Of a stretch of 64,000 bases of DNA, positions 27,364 to 35,913 are shown piece after piece. The translations under genes were made by a program, and so were the position numbers. The notes below the pieces were generated by a model, which had not been told where the DNA came from, searched no databases, and was given only the letters and a program-made list of their open reading frames with translations. Within the stretch, counting starts at the first letter, position 1. Each line of letters starts with the position of its first letter. The DNA comes from Bradyrhizobium sp. (GTDB taxonomy: Bacteria; Pseudomonadota; Alphaproteobacteria; Rhizobiales; Xanthobacteraceae): the NCBI RefSeq assembly GCF_030697065.1, contig NZ_JAUYQU010000189.1, positions 25,347 through 89,346 of the forward strand, in the 5' to 3' direction.

Positions 27364-27930
27364 CTAATCCTTGGCGCGTTCGACGTAGGATCCGTCCTCG
27401 GTCATCACCACAATCCGGGTTCCGACGCCGATATGCGGCGGCACGTTGGTGCGCAGACCGTTGGAAAGGATCGCAGGCTTGTAGGAGGACGACGCGGTCT
27501 GGCCCTTGGTGACCGGTTCGGTTTCCACGACTTCCAGCGTCGCGCGCTGCGGCATCTGGATCGCGACCGGAATGGCGCCGTGAAGCGAAAGCTTGACGGT
27601 CATGTTTTCCTGCAGGAAGGCCTTGGCGGTGCCGATCACATCCTTCGGCACCTGAACCTGATCGTAATTGTCGTTATTCATGAAGTGAAAGCCGTCGGCG
27701 TCTTCATAGAGGTAGTTGAAATTCTGGTCCTCGATGGTCGCCTTCTCCACTTGGTCCGTGGTCTTGTAGCGCTCGGAAATCTTCACCCCGTCGCTGATTC
27801 GGCGCATTTCGATCTGGCTGACCGGAGTTCCCTTGCCGGGGTGGATGTTCTCGGCGGTCAGAACCACGTAAAGCTTGCCGTCTTGCTCGATGACGTTGCC
27901 CTTGCGAATAGAACTGGCGATGACTTTCAA
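27364..27930 (-). CDS. efp: Elongation factor P, TTG start
   Basis: EF-P, 188 residues, binds ribosomes stalled at polyproline and restores peptide-bond formation. The modifiable lysine is Lys33 in HPGKGTPV (equivalent to Lys34 of E. coli), and the C-terminal domains with [24 protein letters not shown] sequence and the ending [20 protein letters not shown] are present. The start is TTG at 27930 (giving [10 protein letters not shown]); no ATG exists near, and the length then matches the family exactly. GGGA lies about 9-12 bases upstream. Its partner enzymes epmA and epmB are divergently transcribed 138 bases away, so the target and its modification system share one intergenic region. Confidence 0.94.
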   Translation of the reverse strand: MKVIASSIRKGNVIEQDGKLYVVLTAENIHPGKGTPVSQIEMRRISDGVKISERYKTTDQVEKATIEDQNFNYLYEDADGFHFMNNDNYDQVQVPKDVIGTAKAFLQENMTVKLSLHGAIPVAIQMPQRATLEVVETEPVTKGQTASSSYKPAILSNGLRTNVPPHIGVGTRIVVMTEDGSYVERAKD

Positions 27931-28068
27931 GGCTGTTTTTCCCGATATTCTGGCCCCGGCCCGATCCGGACAAGGGCGTCCCGGGGCCGTAGAGGCGGTT
28001 TCGGGCTGCAACATACTGATTTTGCCGGTCGATGCCAGCAGTTTGCAGCCCGACGGGGTGGCCCACTG

Positions 28069-29121
28069 ATGCCCGAAACCGGCCGAATTTCGCCCTGGTG
28101 GACGCCCGAGCGGCATGCCGACGTCAGGCCGTTTCTCGCCGCGCGGAGCACCATTGTCCGGGCCGTTCGCAACTGGTTCGACGCGCAGGGTTTTGCCGAA
28201 GTCGAGACCGGGATTCTACAGGTTTCCCCGGGGAATGAGACCCATCTGCATGCGCCCCGCACCGAACTGACGGGCGCCGACGGCCAGCGGGCCACCCGCT
28301 ATTTGCGTACCTCGCCGGAATTCGCCTGCAAGAAATTGCTGGCGGCCGGAGAGACAAAGATTTTCGAGTTGGCGCGGGTATTCCGCGACCGCGAGCGCGG
28401 AGACCTGCATCTGCCTGAATTCACCATGCTGGAATGGTACCGCGCCGGTGCCGGCTACGACGCCGTGATGGCCGACAGCATCATGATCATTGCAAATGCC
28501 GCGCAGGCGACGGGTATCGGGAAATTTTCCTTTCGCGGCAGGACCGCCGATCCGCTTGCCGAACCCGAATTGCTGACCGTCGCGGCGGCATTCGAACGCT
28601 TTGCCGGCTTCGATCTGCTCGCCACTGTCACGGACGGCCACGGCGACCGCGCCGCATTGGCGGCAGCGGCAAACGCGCGGGTCCGGATATCGGATGACGA
28701 CACCTGGTCCGACATTTTCAGCAAAGTACTGGTCCAGCATGTCGAGCCGGGATTGGGGCAGGGGCGCTTGACCGTCCTGTTCGAATACCCGGCGCCGGAG
28801 GCGGCGCTGGCACGGACGAAACCGTCCGATCCACGCGTCGCCGAGCGCTTTGAGATTTATGCCTGCGGCGTTGAACTCGCCAATGGCTTTGGCGAATTGA
28901 CCGACGCGCGGGAACAGCGCCATCGCTTCACCGAGGCGATGGACGAAAAGCAGCGGCGCTATGGCGAACGCTATCCGCTGGACGAGGATTTTCTCGCCGC
29001 GGTCGGGCGGATGCCGCAGGCCAGCGGCGTGGCACTCGGTTTCGACCGGCTGGTGATGCTGGCCAGCGGCGCTCTACGGATCGATCAGGTGGTATGGACA
29101 CCGCCGGCAGGTGAGGCATGA
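28069..29121 (+). CDS. epmA: EF-P lysine ligase EpmA (GenX/PoxA)
   Basis: A 350-residue truncated class II lysyl-tRNA synthetase without anticodon-binding domain that attaches (R)-beta-lysine to EF-P. Class II motifs: [31 protein letters not shown] (from 81; motif 2 in FRDRERG), [12 protein letters not shown] (114-125), and motif 3 [15 protein letters not shown] near the C-terminus. The start ATG ([11 protein letters not shown]) has GGGGTGG upstream. An in-frame extension back to 27133 would read antisense through efp and is rejected. ATGA overlap with epmB indicates translational coupling. Confidence 0.93.
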   Translation: MPETGRISPWWTPERHADVRPFLAARSTIVRAVRNWFDAQGFAEVETGILQVSPGNETHLHAPRTELTGADGQRATRYLRTSPEFACKKLLAAGETKIFELARVFRDRERGDLHLPEFTMLEWYRAGAGYDAVMADSIMIIANAAQATGIGKFSFRGRTADPLAEPELLTVAAAFERFAGFDLLATVTDGHGDRAALAAAANARVRISDDDTWSDIFSKVLVQHVEPGLGQGRLTVLFEYPAPEAALARTKPSDPRVAERFEIYACGVELANGFGELTDAREQRHRFTEAMDEKQRRYGERYPLDEDFLAAVGRMPQASGVALGFDRLVMLASGALRIDQVVWTPPAGEA

Positions 29122-30233
29122 ACAGGATCAATTTCAGGGACAGGATCAATTTCAAGCCGGCTGCGACCTTGCGCGATCCAACGGAACTGGTCGCCCAGGG
29201 CCTCGTGCCCGTCGAGGCTCTCGCGGATCTGGAAAAGGTCGCGGCGCGCTACGCGGTGGCGGTGACGCCCGATGTCGCCGCCCTGATTGACCCCGACGAT
29301 CCCGACGATCCGATCGCGCGGCAGTACATCCCAAACGCCGAGGAACTGGTCGCGCAGTCGAACGAGAGCGCCGATCCGATCGGGGATCACCGCCATTCGC
29401 CAGTGTCGGGCATCGTGCATCGCTATCCCGATCGGGTCCTGTTCAAGCTCGTCCATGTCTGCGCGGTGTATTGCCGTTTCTGTTTTCGCCGGGAGATGGT
29501 CGGGCCGGGCAAGGCGAGTGCGCTCTCGCAGGGCGCCTATGACAATGCGCTGGCCTATATCCGCGCGCATCCCGAAATCTGGGAAGTGATCCTGACCGGC
29601 GGCGATCCCCTGATGCTGTCGCCGCGGCGGCTCGCCGAAATCATGGCGGATCTGGCTGCGATCGATCACCTCAAGATCATTCGCATTCACACCAGGGTGC
29701 CGGTCGCCGAACCGCAGCGCATCAGCGACGAGATGATCGGGGCGCTGAAGGTCGCGGGTGCCGCGACCTGGATTGCGCTGCATGCCAATCATCCGCGGGA
29801 ACTGACCGCCAGGGCGCGTTCCGCCTGCGCCGGAATCGTCGATGCCGGCATTCCGATGGTCAGTCAGAGCGTGTTGCTGCGCGGCGTCAATGACGACGCC
29901 GTGACGCTGGAGGCGCTGATGCGGGCCTTCGTCGAGTGCAGAATAAAGCCCTATTACCTGCACCACGGCGATCTCGCGCCCGGCACGGCGCATCTGCGCA
30001 CGACCCTCGCGCACGGACAGCAATTGATGCAAACTTTAAGGGGCCGGGTCTCCGGATTGTGCCAGCCGGAATACGTGCTGGATATTCCCGGCGGCCACGG
30101 CAAATCGCCGGTCGGCCCGAGCTATTTGTCGCAGGCGGATTTCACGTCTTCTCAAGGTGAATCGGGCGGCGAAACACGCTATCGTGTGGTCGACTATTGC
30201 GGCGACGTTCATCTCTATCCGCCGGCGCCGTGA
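29118..30233 (+). CDS. epmB: EF-P beta-lysylation protein EpmB (lysine 2,3-aminomutase-like radical SAM enzyme)
   Basis: A 371-residue radical SAM enzyme that turns alpha-lysine into (R)-beta-lysine for EpmA. The 4Fe-4S cluster Cys are C115, C119 and C122 (CAVYCRFC). Further landmarks are EVILTGGDPLMLSP, IRIHTRVPV and the PLP-lysine segment LDIPGGHGKSPVGP. KPYYLHHGDLAPGT is shared with lysine aminomutases. Its length fits EpmB rather than the longer catabolic KamA, and the coupling with epmA (4-base overlap) supports the assignment. EpmC, the hydroxylase, is not in the window. Confidence 0.93.
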   Translation: MNRINFRDRINFKPAATLRDPTELVAQGLVPVEALADLEKVAARYAVAVTPDVAALIDPDDPDDPIARQYIPNAEELVAQSNESADPIGDHRHSPVSGIVHRYPDRVLFKLVHVCAVYCRFCFRREMVGPGKASALSQGAYDNALAYIRAHPEIWEVILTGGDPLMLSPRRLAEIMADLAAIDHLKIIRIHTRVPVAEPQRISDEMIGALKVAGAATWIALHANHPRELTARARSACAGIVDAGIPMVSQSVLLRGVNDDAVTLEALMRAFVECRIKPYYLHHGDLAPGTAHLRTTLAHGQQLMQTLRGRVSGLCQPEYVLDIPGGHGKSPVGPSYLSQADFTSSQGESGGETRYRVVDYCGDVHLYPPAP

Positions 30234-30287
30234 TGCGATGGCGGATGGAGGTTCCCGAACGGGCGCGCAGATCGATGGAGAAGGCAG

Positions 30288-30539
30288 ATGCGAAGAGTGA
30301 TTACAGCGGTGGCGCTGCTGATCTGGATCGGCGCTCCCGCGATCGCCCAAACCGGCAATAGTGGGGGATCATCGACCGCGGTGAAGGACCGGCCGCTGCC
30401 GCAGGCGCCGATCGGCCATCGCCAGCCGCGCGCCAGTGACGTGCCTTCGGAGAAGAATCTGAACGATCCGAACGATCCCCTGAGCAGGGAAAACGCGATC
30501 CTCGACCGCAAGATCAAGAGCATCTGCCGCGGCTGTTAG
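30288..30539 (+). CDS. Small exported protein of unknown function
   Basis: An 83-residue protein with a Sec signal (MRRVITAVALLIWIGAPAIAQ) and a polar, proline-containing mature part that ends in a Cys pair (SICRGC). No known domain. The start follows GAAGG-like sequence 54 bases after epmB, so it may be read from the same transcript. A C-terminal CxxC could bind metal or form a disulfide; this is a guess. Confidence 0.65.
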   Translation: MRRVITAVALLIWIGAPAIAQTGNSGGSSTAVKDRPLPQAPIGHRQPRASDVPSEKNLNDPNDPLSRENAILDRKIKSICRGC

Positions 30540-30596
30540 GCCGCGGGCAGAGCGGGTGGCAGGGCGCAGACGGCCCGTCCATGCACGACCGATTGG

Positions 30597-31682
30597 CTAG
30601 GCCGATCGCTCCAGCAATTGGACCGTCCGTGCGTTTCGTCTGGCTGCGACGGCGTCGGCCAGCAGGTTCAGGGCAGAAACCGTTGCCTGCCAGTCGATGC
30701 AGCCGTCGGTAATGCTCTGTCCATAGGTCAGCGCCGTGCCCGGCAATACATCCTGCCGACCCGCGACCAGATTGCTCTCGACCATGACGCCGATGATGCG
30801 CTGATCTCCGCTGGCGACCTGGCGGGCGACATCGGCGACGACCAAGGGCTGATTCTCCGGCTTCTTGCCGCTGTTGGCGTGACTGGCATCGATCATGATC
30901 CGCGGCGCCACGCCGGCGCGCGCGAGTTCGGCCGAGGCGGAAGCGACGCTGGCCTGGTCGTAATTCGGCCGGCCGCCACCGCGCAGAATGATGTGGCAGT
31001 CCTCATTGCCCGACGTCGATGCGATTGCCGAGCGTCCACGCTTGGTGACCGCGATGAAGTGGTGCGGCTGCGATGCCGACTTCACCGCGTCAGCAGCGAT
31101 GCGCACATTGCCGTCGGTGCCGTTCTTGAAGCCGACCGGGCAGGACAGTCCGGAAGCAAGTTCGCGGTGGATCTGGCTTTCCGTCGTGCGCGCTCCGATC
31201 GCCGCCCACGCCACCAGATCGGCGATGTATTGCGGCGTCGTGAGGTCGAGGAATTCGGTTCCGGCCGGCAGACCGAGATTGTTCACGGCGGAAAGCACAT
31301 TGCGGGCGAGCCGCAGGCCCTTGTTGATGTTGAAGCTGCCGTCGAGGTCGGGATCGTTGATCAGGCCCTTCCATCCCACCGTGGTACGCGGCTTCTCGAA
31401 ATAGACGCGCATCACGATCTCGAGCCGGTCGGACAACTGTTCGCGCAAGGCGGCGAGGCGCGTAGCGTAATCCACGGCGGCATCGGGATCGTGCACCGAA
31501 CAGGGACCGACGATCACCAGAAGGCGATCGTCCGCACCATCAAGGATGGTGTGGATGGCGTTACGCGACGCCGTCACCACGCGCGTCGCGGTCAGGGTTC
31601 GCGGGATTTCGCGCATCACTTCCTGTGGCGTAATCAGCTCTTTTATTTCTTCGATCCGAAGATCGTCTGTGGTGCTCAACAC
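30597..31682 (-). CDS. aroG: 3-deoxy-7-phosphoheptulonate synthase, class I (AroG/AroF type)
   Basis: DAHP synthase, 361 residues, condenses phosphoenolpyruvate and erythrose 4-phosphate, the entry to the shikimate pathway and so to Phe, Tyr and Trp. Type I-alpha landmarks: VGPCSVHDPDAAVDYA, VMRVYFEKPRTTVGWKGLINDPDLDGSFNINKGL split over residues ~90-130, PVGFKNGTDGN, the RGG-RPNY segment and the C-terminal GVMVESNLVAGRQD. The start is GTG at 31682 with AGGAG 8 bases upstream. Immediately upstream lie a terminator and a leader peptide with Tyr-Trp-Tyr-Phe codons, so expression is probably controlled by attenuation. I cannot assign it to the Phe-, Tyr- or Trp-sensitive class from sequence. Confidence 0.93.
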   Translation of the reverse strand: MLSTTDDLRIEEIKELITPQEVMREIPRTLTATRVVTASRNAIHTILDGADDRLLVIVGPCSVHDPDAAVDYATRLAALREQLSDRLEIVMRVYFEKPRTTVGWKGLINDPDLDGSFNINKGLRLARNVLSAVNNLGLPAGTEFLDLTTPQYIADLVAWAAIGARTTESQIHRELASGLSCPVGFKNGTDGNVRIAADAVKSASQPHHFIAVTKRGRSAIASTSGNEDCHIILRGGGRPNYDQASVASASAELARAGVAPRIMIDASHANSGKKPENQPLVVADVARQVASGDQRIIGVMVESNLVAGRQDVLPGTALTYGQSITDGCIDWQATVSALNLLADAVAARRNARTVQLLERSA

Positions 31683-31718
31683 GGCTAGGGCTCCTGTTGG
31701 TCAAGGGACCTGCCGGCC

Positions 31719-31748
31719 AAAAAAAAGCCGCCAGATCGGGCGGCGGCT
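31719..31748 (-). terminator. Attenuator terminator in the aroG leader
   Basis: On the minus strand AGCCGCC (31748-31742), a 9-base loop, GGCGGCT (31732-31726) and a run of eight T. It lies between the leader peptide stop and the aroG start, so read-through is required for aroG expression. A competing hairpin is possible: GGCGGTGG within the leader peptide codons (31801-31794) pairs along 8 bases with CCGCCGCC (31746-31739), which includes most of the 5' arm of the terminator. Confidence 0.85.
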
Positions 31749-31773
31749 GTTCGGACTACTTTGCTGCAATTCT

Positions 31774-31854
31774 TCAGATTGCGCGTGATCCTCCCACCGC
31801 CAGCGAGCTGTCGAGGCTAAAATACCAATAGTTGCTGGTGGCGACGGTGATCAT
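31774..31854 (-). CDS. Leader peptide of the aromatic attenuator (26 residues)
   Basis: An ATG at 31854 opens a 26-codon frame ending in TGA at 31774. Residues 9-12 are Tyr-Trp-Tyr-Phe, one of each aromatic product of the pathway that aroG starts; after them come SLDSSLAVGGSRAI. The antiterminator arm GGCGGTGG lies in codons just after the aromatic run, so a ribosome stalled at the aromatic codons leaves it free, while one that reaches the stop codon covers it. This is the architecture known from rhizobial trpE(G) leaders. The weak ribosome site upstream is the least convincing part. Confidence 0.75.
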   Translation of the reverse strand: MITVATSNYWYFSLDSSLAVGGSRAI

Positions 31855-31895
31855 GGGCGCTCTGATAGCGCATGGCGTGAAGCTTGTCATCCCCC

Positions 31896-31928
31896 AAAAA
31901 ACCGGACGGGGAGCGGTGATCCGTCCGG
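31896..31928 (-). terminator. Rho-independent terminator of the HdeD-like gene
   Basis: On the minus strand CCGGACGG (31928-31921), an 11-base loop, CCGTCCGG (31909-31902) and six T. It begins 8 bases after the HdeD-like stop codon and ends about 40 bases before the leader peptide, so aroG has its own promoter between them. Confidence 0.85.
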
Positions 31929-31936
31929 GGGCGGGC

Positions 31937-32509
31937 TTAGCTCTTGCGCGCGGCGAGCGCCATCCCGATCAGCGAAGCCCCGCCGAACAGCAGGTTGATG
32001 CCGACCAGAAGTCCGATCGCCCATTCGGCCGAACCCGGCAAGCCCATGATGATCATGGCCGCAATCAGGATGTCCAGGGCACCGGCGAACGCCATCCAGC
32101 TCCAGCGCTCCGACAATTCGCGGCGGTGCTGCAGGGCATACATGATGGTGGCGACGCCTTCGGCCAGGAAATAGGCGCCGACCACGATGGTGAGGGTGAG
32201 GATGCCCTGCACCGGCTTCGCCAGCAGGATGATGCCGGCACCTACCGCCAGCGCCGCCGAGATCAGCGACCACCAGAAGCCCGGCATCTGCCGGGCCCAG
32301 AATGTCAGCGCGAGACCGACGATTCCGGCGATCAGGAACATCCAGCCGAGAAAAATGGTGACCGCGAGGCTTGCCAGCGGCGGCACGATGATCGCCGCCA
32401 ATCCCAGGATCGCCAACAGGATCCCTTCGGCCAGAAAGGCCTTCCAGTGCACGCGGGCGGCGGCGTCCAGGTCGGATTGCAGCTTGGTGATGTCCTGGGG
32501 AAGGGTCAT
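31937..32509 (-). CDS. HdeD family (DUF308) membrane protein
   Basis: A 190-residue inner membrane protein with six hydrophobic helices in three repeated pairs, the DUF308/HdeD pattern; HdeD of E. coli is linked to acid resistance at high cell density. Segments such as AEGILLAILGLAAIIVPP, LGWMFLIAGIVGLALTF and GAYFLAEGVATIMYALQHR are typical. The start MTLPQDITKLQ at 32509 is chosen over an upstream ATG at 32566 because it leaves a polar N-terminus of usual length and is preceded by GGAGACCCTC-like sequence. Function here is inferred only from family. Confidence 0.85.
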   Translation of the reverse strand: MTLPQDITKLQSDLDAAARVHWKAFLAEGILLAILGLAAIIVPPLASLAVTIFLGWMFLIAGIVGLALTFWARQMPGFWWSLISAALAVGAGIILLAKPVQGILTLTIVVGAYFLAEGVATIMYALQHRRELSERWSWMAFAGALDILIAAMIIMGLPGSAEWAIGLLVGINLLFGGASLIGMALAARKS

Positions 32510-32660
32510 TGAGGGTCTCCGGATGCCGGCCGCGCGGTGTTGAGGCGCGCAGTATAACCCGCGCACGCGACAGCGGATCAGATTTGTTGACGCCGCCGCT
32601 TGCGCGAGATCAACGCCGGCCGCAATCCACGCTCTGGTTCGGCCTTGACCCAGCCTTGCC

Positions 32661-33698
32661 TCAGCGCTGGCTCGACAGCGAAGAAAATCCCTCCGCCGTC
32701 GTGCGCATCCGGTTGCGGCCGAGAATATAGATCGCGCTGGTCGCCAGCAGCAGGGCTGCGCCGATCAGGATGGAGGTGAGGCCGATCGGGACCAGAACCA
32801 GCGCAGGATTGCGGTCGGGGTTGACGAACCACTGATGGATCGAGGTCAGCAGGAAGGCGAGCCCCGCAAAGCCGGCGCCGCCACCGGCCACCAGCAGCGC
32901 CCACATTCGACGCAACTGGCTGAGACGCTCGCGCGCGACCTCGGAGCGTGGAGCGTGGTGCCGGCCGACCCGCCATACCAGCCGCACAGCAAGGCCGATC
33001 GTGCCGAACCCGATCAGCACGCTGGTGGTACCCAGAACAAGCCGGGTGGACGATGCCATGTCCGGATTTTGCTGCAGCGTGAGCAGCGGGAAATCGAACG
33101 CGGCGTGCAGCGTCACCGGCGCCAGCAGGATCAGCATTCCGCTGGAGATGCGGGCCCAGTCGCGGTGATGCCGGTTGGCGCCGAGCGCCGTGCCTGACCG
33201 GGCGATGGCGATATAGGCGCCGGCGATGATGCCGAGCGCGCCATGGAACGGAACGGTGAGGACGCTGCGCAGCGCGGCCAGCGATTTCCATATTTCCTGG
33301 TGCTGGATGAGGTAGGCGAGATTTTCGTAGGCGGCAAAGCCGAGCCCGACGGCGGCGCCATAAACGACCGCGTCCATGTGGTCGGCGCCCGGCCGGCGCC
33401 GCATCGAAACCAGGAGGATGACGAGAATTTTGACGATTTCCTCGGGCGCCGCAATCCCGAGGATCGCATGCAGCGCGTTCGCGAGCCAGGGGTGCTCCGG
33501 AACCGCGAACAGCGAGGTCAGCGGTTTCCGGACCACGCCGAGCAGCGACACACTGGCCGTGCCCAGCAGAAACGCGGACCAGACCCTGGCGGGCGGGCCC
33601 GGCCGTTCGCCGGCGGCGATCACCAGCCACAGGATCAGGAGCGCCGGCGCGATCGCCGCGGTGCCGATGACGGTGGGGAGGGATTCGAGGAGGAACAT
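32661..33698 (-). CDS. PrsW family intramembrane metalloprotease-like protein
   Basis: A 345-residue polytopic membrane protein with PrsW/CAAX-protease-like motifs: EE at 86-87 in APEEIVKIL, YEN (Glu125) in FAAYENLAYL, FHGALGII (His152) and HAAFDF (His198, Asp202). In Bacillus PrsW cuts the anti-sigma factor RsiW; most proteobacterial relatives have no known substrate. About nine hydrophobic segments are visible. The neighbours give no clue, and no anti-sigma factor gene lies in the window. Confidence 0.82.
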   Translation of the reverse strand: MFLLESLPTVIGTAAIAPALLILWLVIAAGERPGPPARVWSAFLLGTASVSLLGVVRKPLTSLFAVPEHPWLANALHAILGIAAPEEIVKILVILLVSMRRRPGADHMDAVVYGAAVGLGFAAYENLAYLIQHQEIWKSLAALRSVLTVPFHGALGIIAGAYIAIARSGTALGANRHHRDWARISSGMLILLAPVTLHAAFDFPLLTLQQNPDMASSTRLVLGTTSVLIGFGTIGLAVRLVWRVGRHHAPRSEVARERLSQLRRMWALLVAGGGAGFAGLAFLLTSIHQWFVNPDRNPALVLVPIGLTSILIGAALLLATSAIYILGRNRMRTTAEGFSSLSSQR

Positions 33699-33908
33699 CT
33701 CAAGGGAAGCTATGCCATTTTTCCGGGCCGTCCGCTCCGGAAATACGCAAGTGCGACAGCAAGCAGCAGGCCTCCGGCATTCCCGGACCCGCGGGCGGGG
33801 TGCCCGCAGGCAGCGATTCTTCAGTCAAACCAGCTTGGTTCAGATATGGCTAGGCCAATGCACGTTCGCGAGCGAGGTCCATGGGTGACTTTCCGGCGAC
33901 CTGGGCGA

Positions 33909-34178
33909 ATGAGCGTGATTGGATCTGGTATCGTCAGGCAGCGAGGCGCATCGGTGGTCCTATTTAGCGGAAAAGAGACCCATACGAGGTCGGTACTGAA
34001 GGCAATCAGCTGGCGGATACTGGGCACGCTCGATACATTTGCCATCAGTTGGTACCTGACCGGCAAGGTGGCGCTGGCGGGTTCCATTGCCGCCCTCGAA
34101 TTCCTGACCAAGATCGGCTGGTATTACGCTCATGAGCGCGTCTGGGCATCCATCGCCTGGGGCCGGGCCACGCATTGA
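33909..34178 (+). CDS. DUF2061 family membrane protein
   Basis: The core ETHTRSVLKAISWRILGTLDTFAISW plus LTGKVALAGSIAALEFLTKIGWYYAHERVW is the complete DUF2061 domain, a two-helix membrane protein of about 70 residues. The start is uncertain: ATG at 33909, 33858 or 33846 and GTG at 33954 are all in frame; GTG 33954 has GAGG at a good distance and leaves just the domain. Family function is unknown; it is often found near sulfate or cysteine metabolism genes, which is not the case here. Confidence 0.78.
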   Translation: MSVIGSGIVRQRGASVVLFSGKETHTRSVLKAISWRILGTLDTFAISWYLTGKVALAGSIAALEFLTKIGWYYAHERVWASIAWGRATH

Positions 34179-34217
34179 TAGCGCCCATCCGGTTCGGGTG
34201 AGGGGAGACCGGCGAGT

Positions 34218-35492
34218 TCATCGCGCCAGCAGGCGGCGGCAGGTGTCGACGAACACCTCGGCGCCGGTGACGATGTCGGCGTCCTCGGTGTTCTCGCTCC
34301 AGTGATGGCTGACGCCGCCGATCGAAGGCACGAACAGCATGCCCGCCGGCATGATGGAGGCGAGTACTTGCGCATCGTGTCCGGCGCCGGAGGGCATGCG
34401 GACCGATCGGCCGCCGACGAGGGCCACGCTGGCTGCCTCGATGGCCTGCTGGAAAGCCGCATTCATCAAAGCGGGAGCGCCGGTCCGAATTCGCTCCACC
34501 GCGACCGTGCAGCGGCCTTGCGCGCTGGCCTTGGCGGCCATGTCGCGCAGCAGGGCTTCCAGGCGATCGATCACGGCAGCATCATCGTCGCGCATCTGGA
34601 AAAGCATTTCCGCGCGTCCGGGAATGATGCTGGGCGCGCCGGGATCGAGCACGATGCGGCCGGTGGTCCATACCGTGCGCGGTCCGCATGCCCCGGGAAA
34701 CCGGTCGTCGATCGCCACGCAGAATCGCGCCAGCGCCAGACCGGCATCCCTGCGAACGTCCATTCTCGTGGTGCCCGCGTGATTCTGTTCGCCCTCGAAA
34801 ATGATCCGGTACTGCCAGATGCCGACGATGGAGGTGACGATTCCGATCGCCAGGCCGCCGCCTTCGAGCGTTTGGCCCTGTTCGATATGCGCCTCCAGAT
34901 AGCCGATGTGGCGACCGCGTTCAGCCCCGGCGCGCGGCCGTCCGGCCAGTCCCACCTCGCGTAGCGCATCCCGCATGGTTCGGCCGCTGCTGCGGTCGCG
35001 CGCGGCGTCAATGTCATCCTCGGTCAGCGCGCCGACATAGGACCTCGAGCCGAGGAACGAGCCGAAATGACCTTCCTCATCGCACCATGCCGCGACTTCG
35101 ACGGACCCGTCGGCGTCCGGATCGGCGTTGATCACGCGGGCGGCTTCGAGCGCGTAGACGACGCCGAGTGGCCCGTCGAGCCAGCCGGCGTAGTTCTGGC
35201 TTTCGAGGTGGGAGCCGGCCAGCAGTTTTGGACCAGCCTTTGTGCTTGTGCCGATCACGTTGCCGATGCCATCGATCTCGGCCGCAAGCCCTGCCGCGGG
35301 GAGCCGCTGCGCCAGCCACTGCAGCGACTGCATATGCGGATCCGAGAAGGTCGGCTTGTGAACCCCGGTCTTGTAGGCGCCGATGCGGCGCAGCGCATCG
35401 AGATCGGCAAGCACCCGGGCGCCGTCGACGTGGGAGCGATTGTCAGGCAATGGCGGGCTCTCCCTAGCCGGTGGAAAATCCGGAAGGACCAT
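34218..35492 (-). CDS. M20 family amidohydrolase (allantoate amidohydrolase / N-carbamoyl amino acid hydrolase-like)
   Basis: A 424-residue binuclear zinc amidase of the AllC/HyuC/beta-ureidopropionase group. Metal ligands and catalytic residues are in order: His95 (GSHLESQ), Asp106 (LDGPLG), Glu140 (WCDEEGH), His202 (HIEQG) and the C-terminal SHHWSE His. The dimerisation domain carries NHAGTTRMDVRRDA and the M20 'PSGAGHDA' segment near 350. These enzymes hydrolyse ureido or carbamoyl groups in purine, pyrimidine or hydantoin breakdown. ATG 35492 is preferred to the longer form starting at 35651, whose first 50 residues look non-coding. Confidence 0.87.
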   Translation of the reverse strand: MVLPDFPPARESPPLPDNRSHVDGARVLADLDALRRIGAYKTGVHKPTFSDPHMQSLQWLAQRLPAAGLAAEIDGIGNVIGTSTKAGPKLLAGSHLESQNYAGWLDGPLGVVYALEAARVINADPDADGSVEVAAWCDEEGHFGSFLGSRSYVGALTEDDIDAARDRSSGRTMRDALREVGLAGRPRAGAERGRHIGYLEAHIEQGQTLEGGGLAIGIVTSIVGIWQYRIIFEGEQNHAGTTRMDVRRDAGLALARFCVAIDDRFPGACGPRTVWTTGRIVLDPGAPSIIPGRAEMLFQMRDDDAAVIDRLEALLRDMAAKASAQGRCTVAVERIRTGAPALMNAAFQQAIEAASVALVGGRSVRMPSGAGHDAQVLASIMPAGMLFVPSIGGVSHHWSENTEDADIVTGAEVFVDTCRRLLAR

Positions 35493-35793
35493 CGCAAAAT
35501 AGAATGCCTCGCGCAAATTCCATTTCGGGAAAGGCGAGCGTCGACATTGTCTCGGCCCGTTGACGTCCGCGCTTTGCGTCGTTGACAACCTCTGAAGCAA
35601 GAGGGCGCACGGAAAGCCGGATGCGCGCTGCGCCCGCGGTCTCGTGTGCATATTCGCACAAACAAACGCATACGAGCATACAGAGCAGCGGATGCAATCC
35701 GAGCCTTCGCGCGCCTCCTTCGTGGAATCGTTTTTGCGCCTGGCGTCGTTCGAGTGAGCAAAGACTCCTCAGTCGTCACCGCCGCTAACGCCG
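35493..35793. other. Spacer of about 300 bases upstream of the amidohydrolase
   Basis: No gene, repeat family or terminator that I can support. It contains two similar segments, gcatattcgc (35649-35658) and gcatacgagc (35669-35678), about 20 bases apart, that could belong to a regulator site for the amidohydrolase, but the match is weak. Confidence 0.3.
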
Positions 35794-35913
35794 TCATCCA
35801 ACCCACGCAACATATCGGACAATCATGAAAATGCCGAGGGCAGCCACGGTGGTGAGTGCGAGGGACATGCCGAGTTGGACGAACACCCGAACAAATGTCA
35901 GACCGATCTTCAT
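35794..35913 (-). CDS. Tiny single-span membrane protein (39 residues)
   Basis: A 39-codon frame beginning MKIGLTFVRVFVQLGM and containing one hydrophobic segment (SLALTTVAALGIFMIVRYV). Its ATG overlaps the TGA of the upstream zinc-ribbon gene (ATGA), so it would be translated by re-initiation. The coupling and the clean transmembrane profile are the only support; no family is known to me. Confidence 0.5.
   Translation of the reverse strand: MKIGLTFVRVFVQLGMSLALTTVAALGIFMIVRYVAWVG

Noticed and set aside
27133..28068. N-terminal extension of epmA by 312 codons
   Set aside because: Reads antisense through efp; the true start is ATG 28069 with a ribosome site and correct family length.
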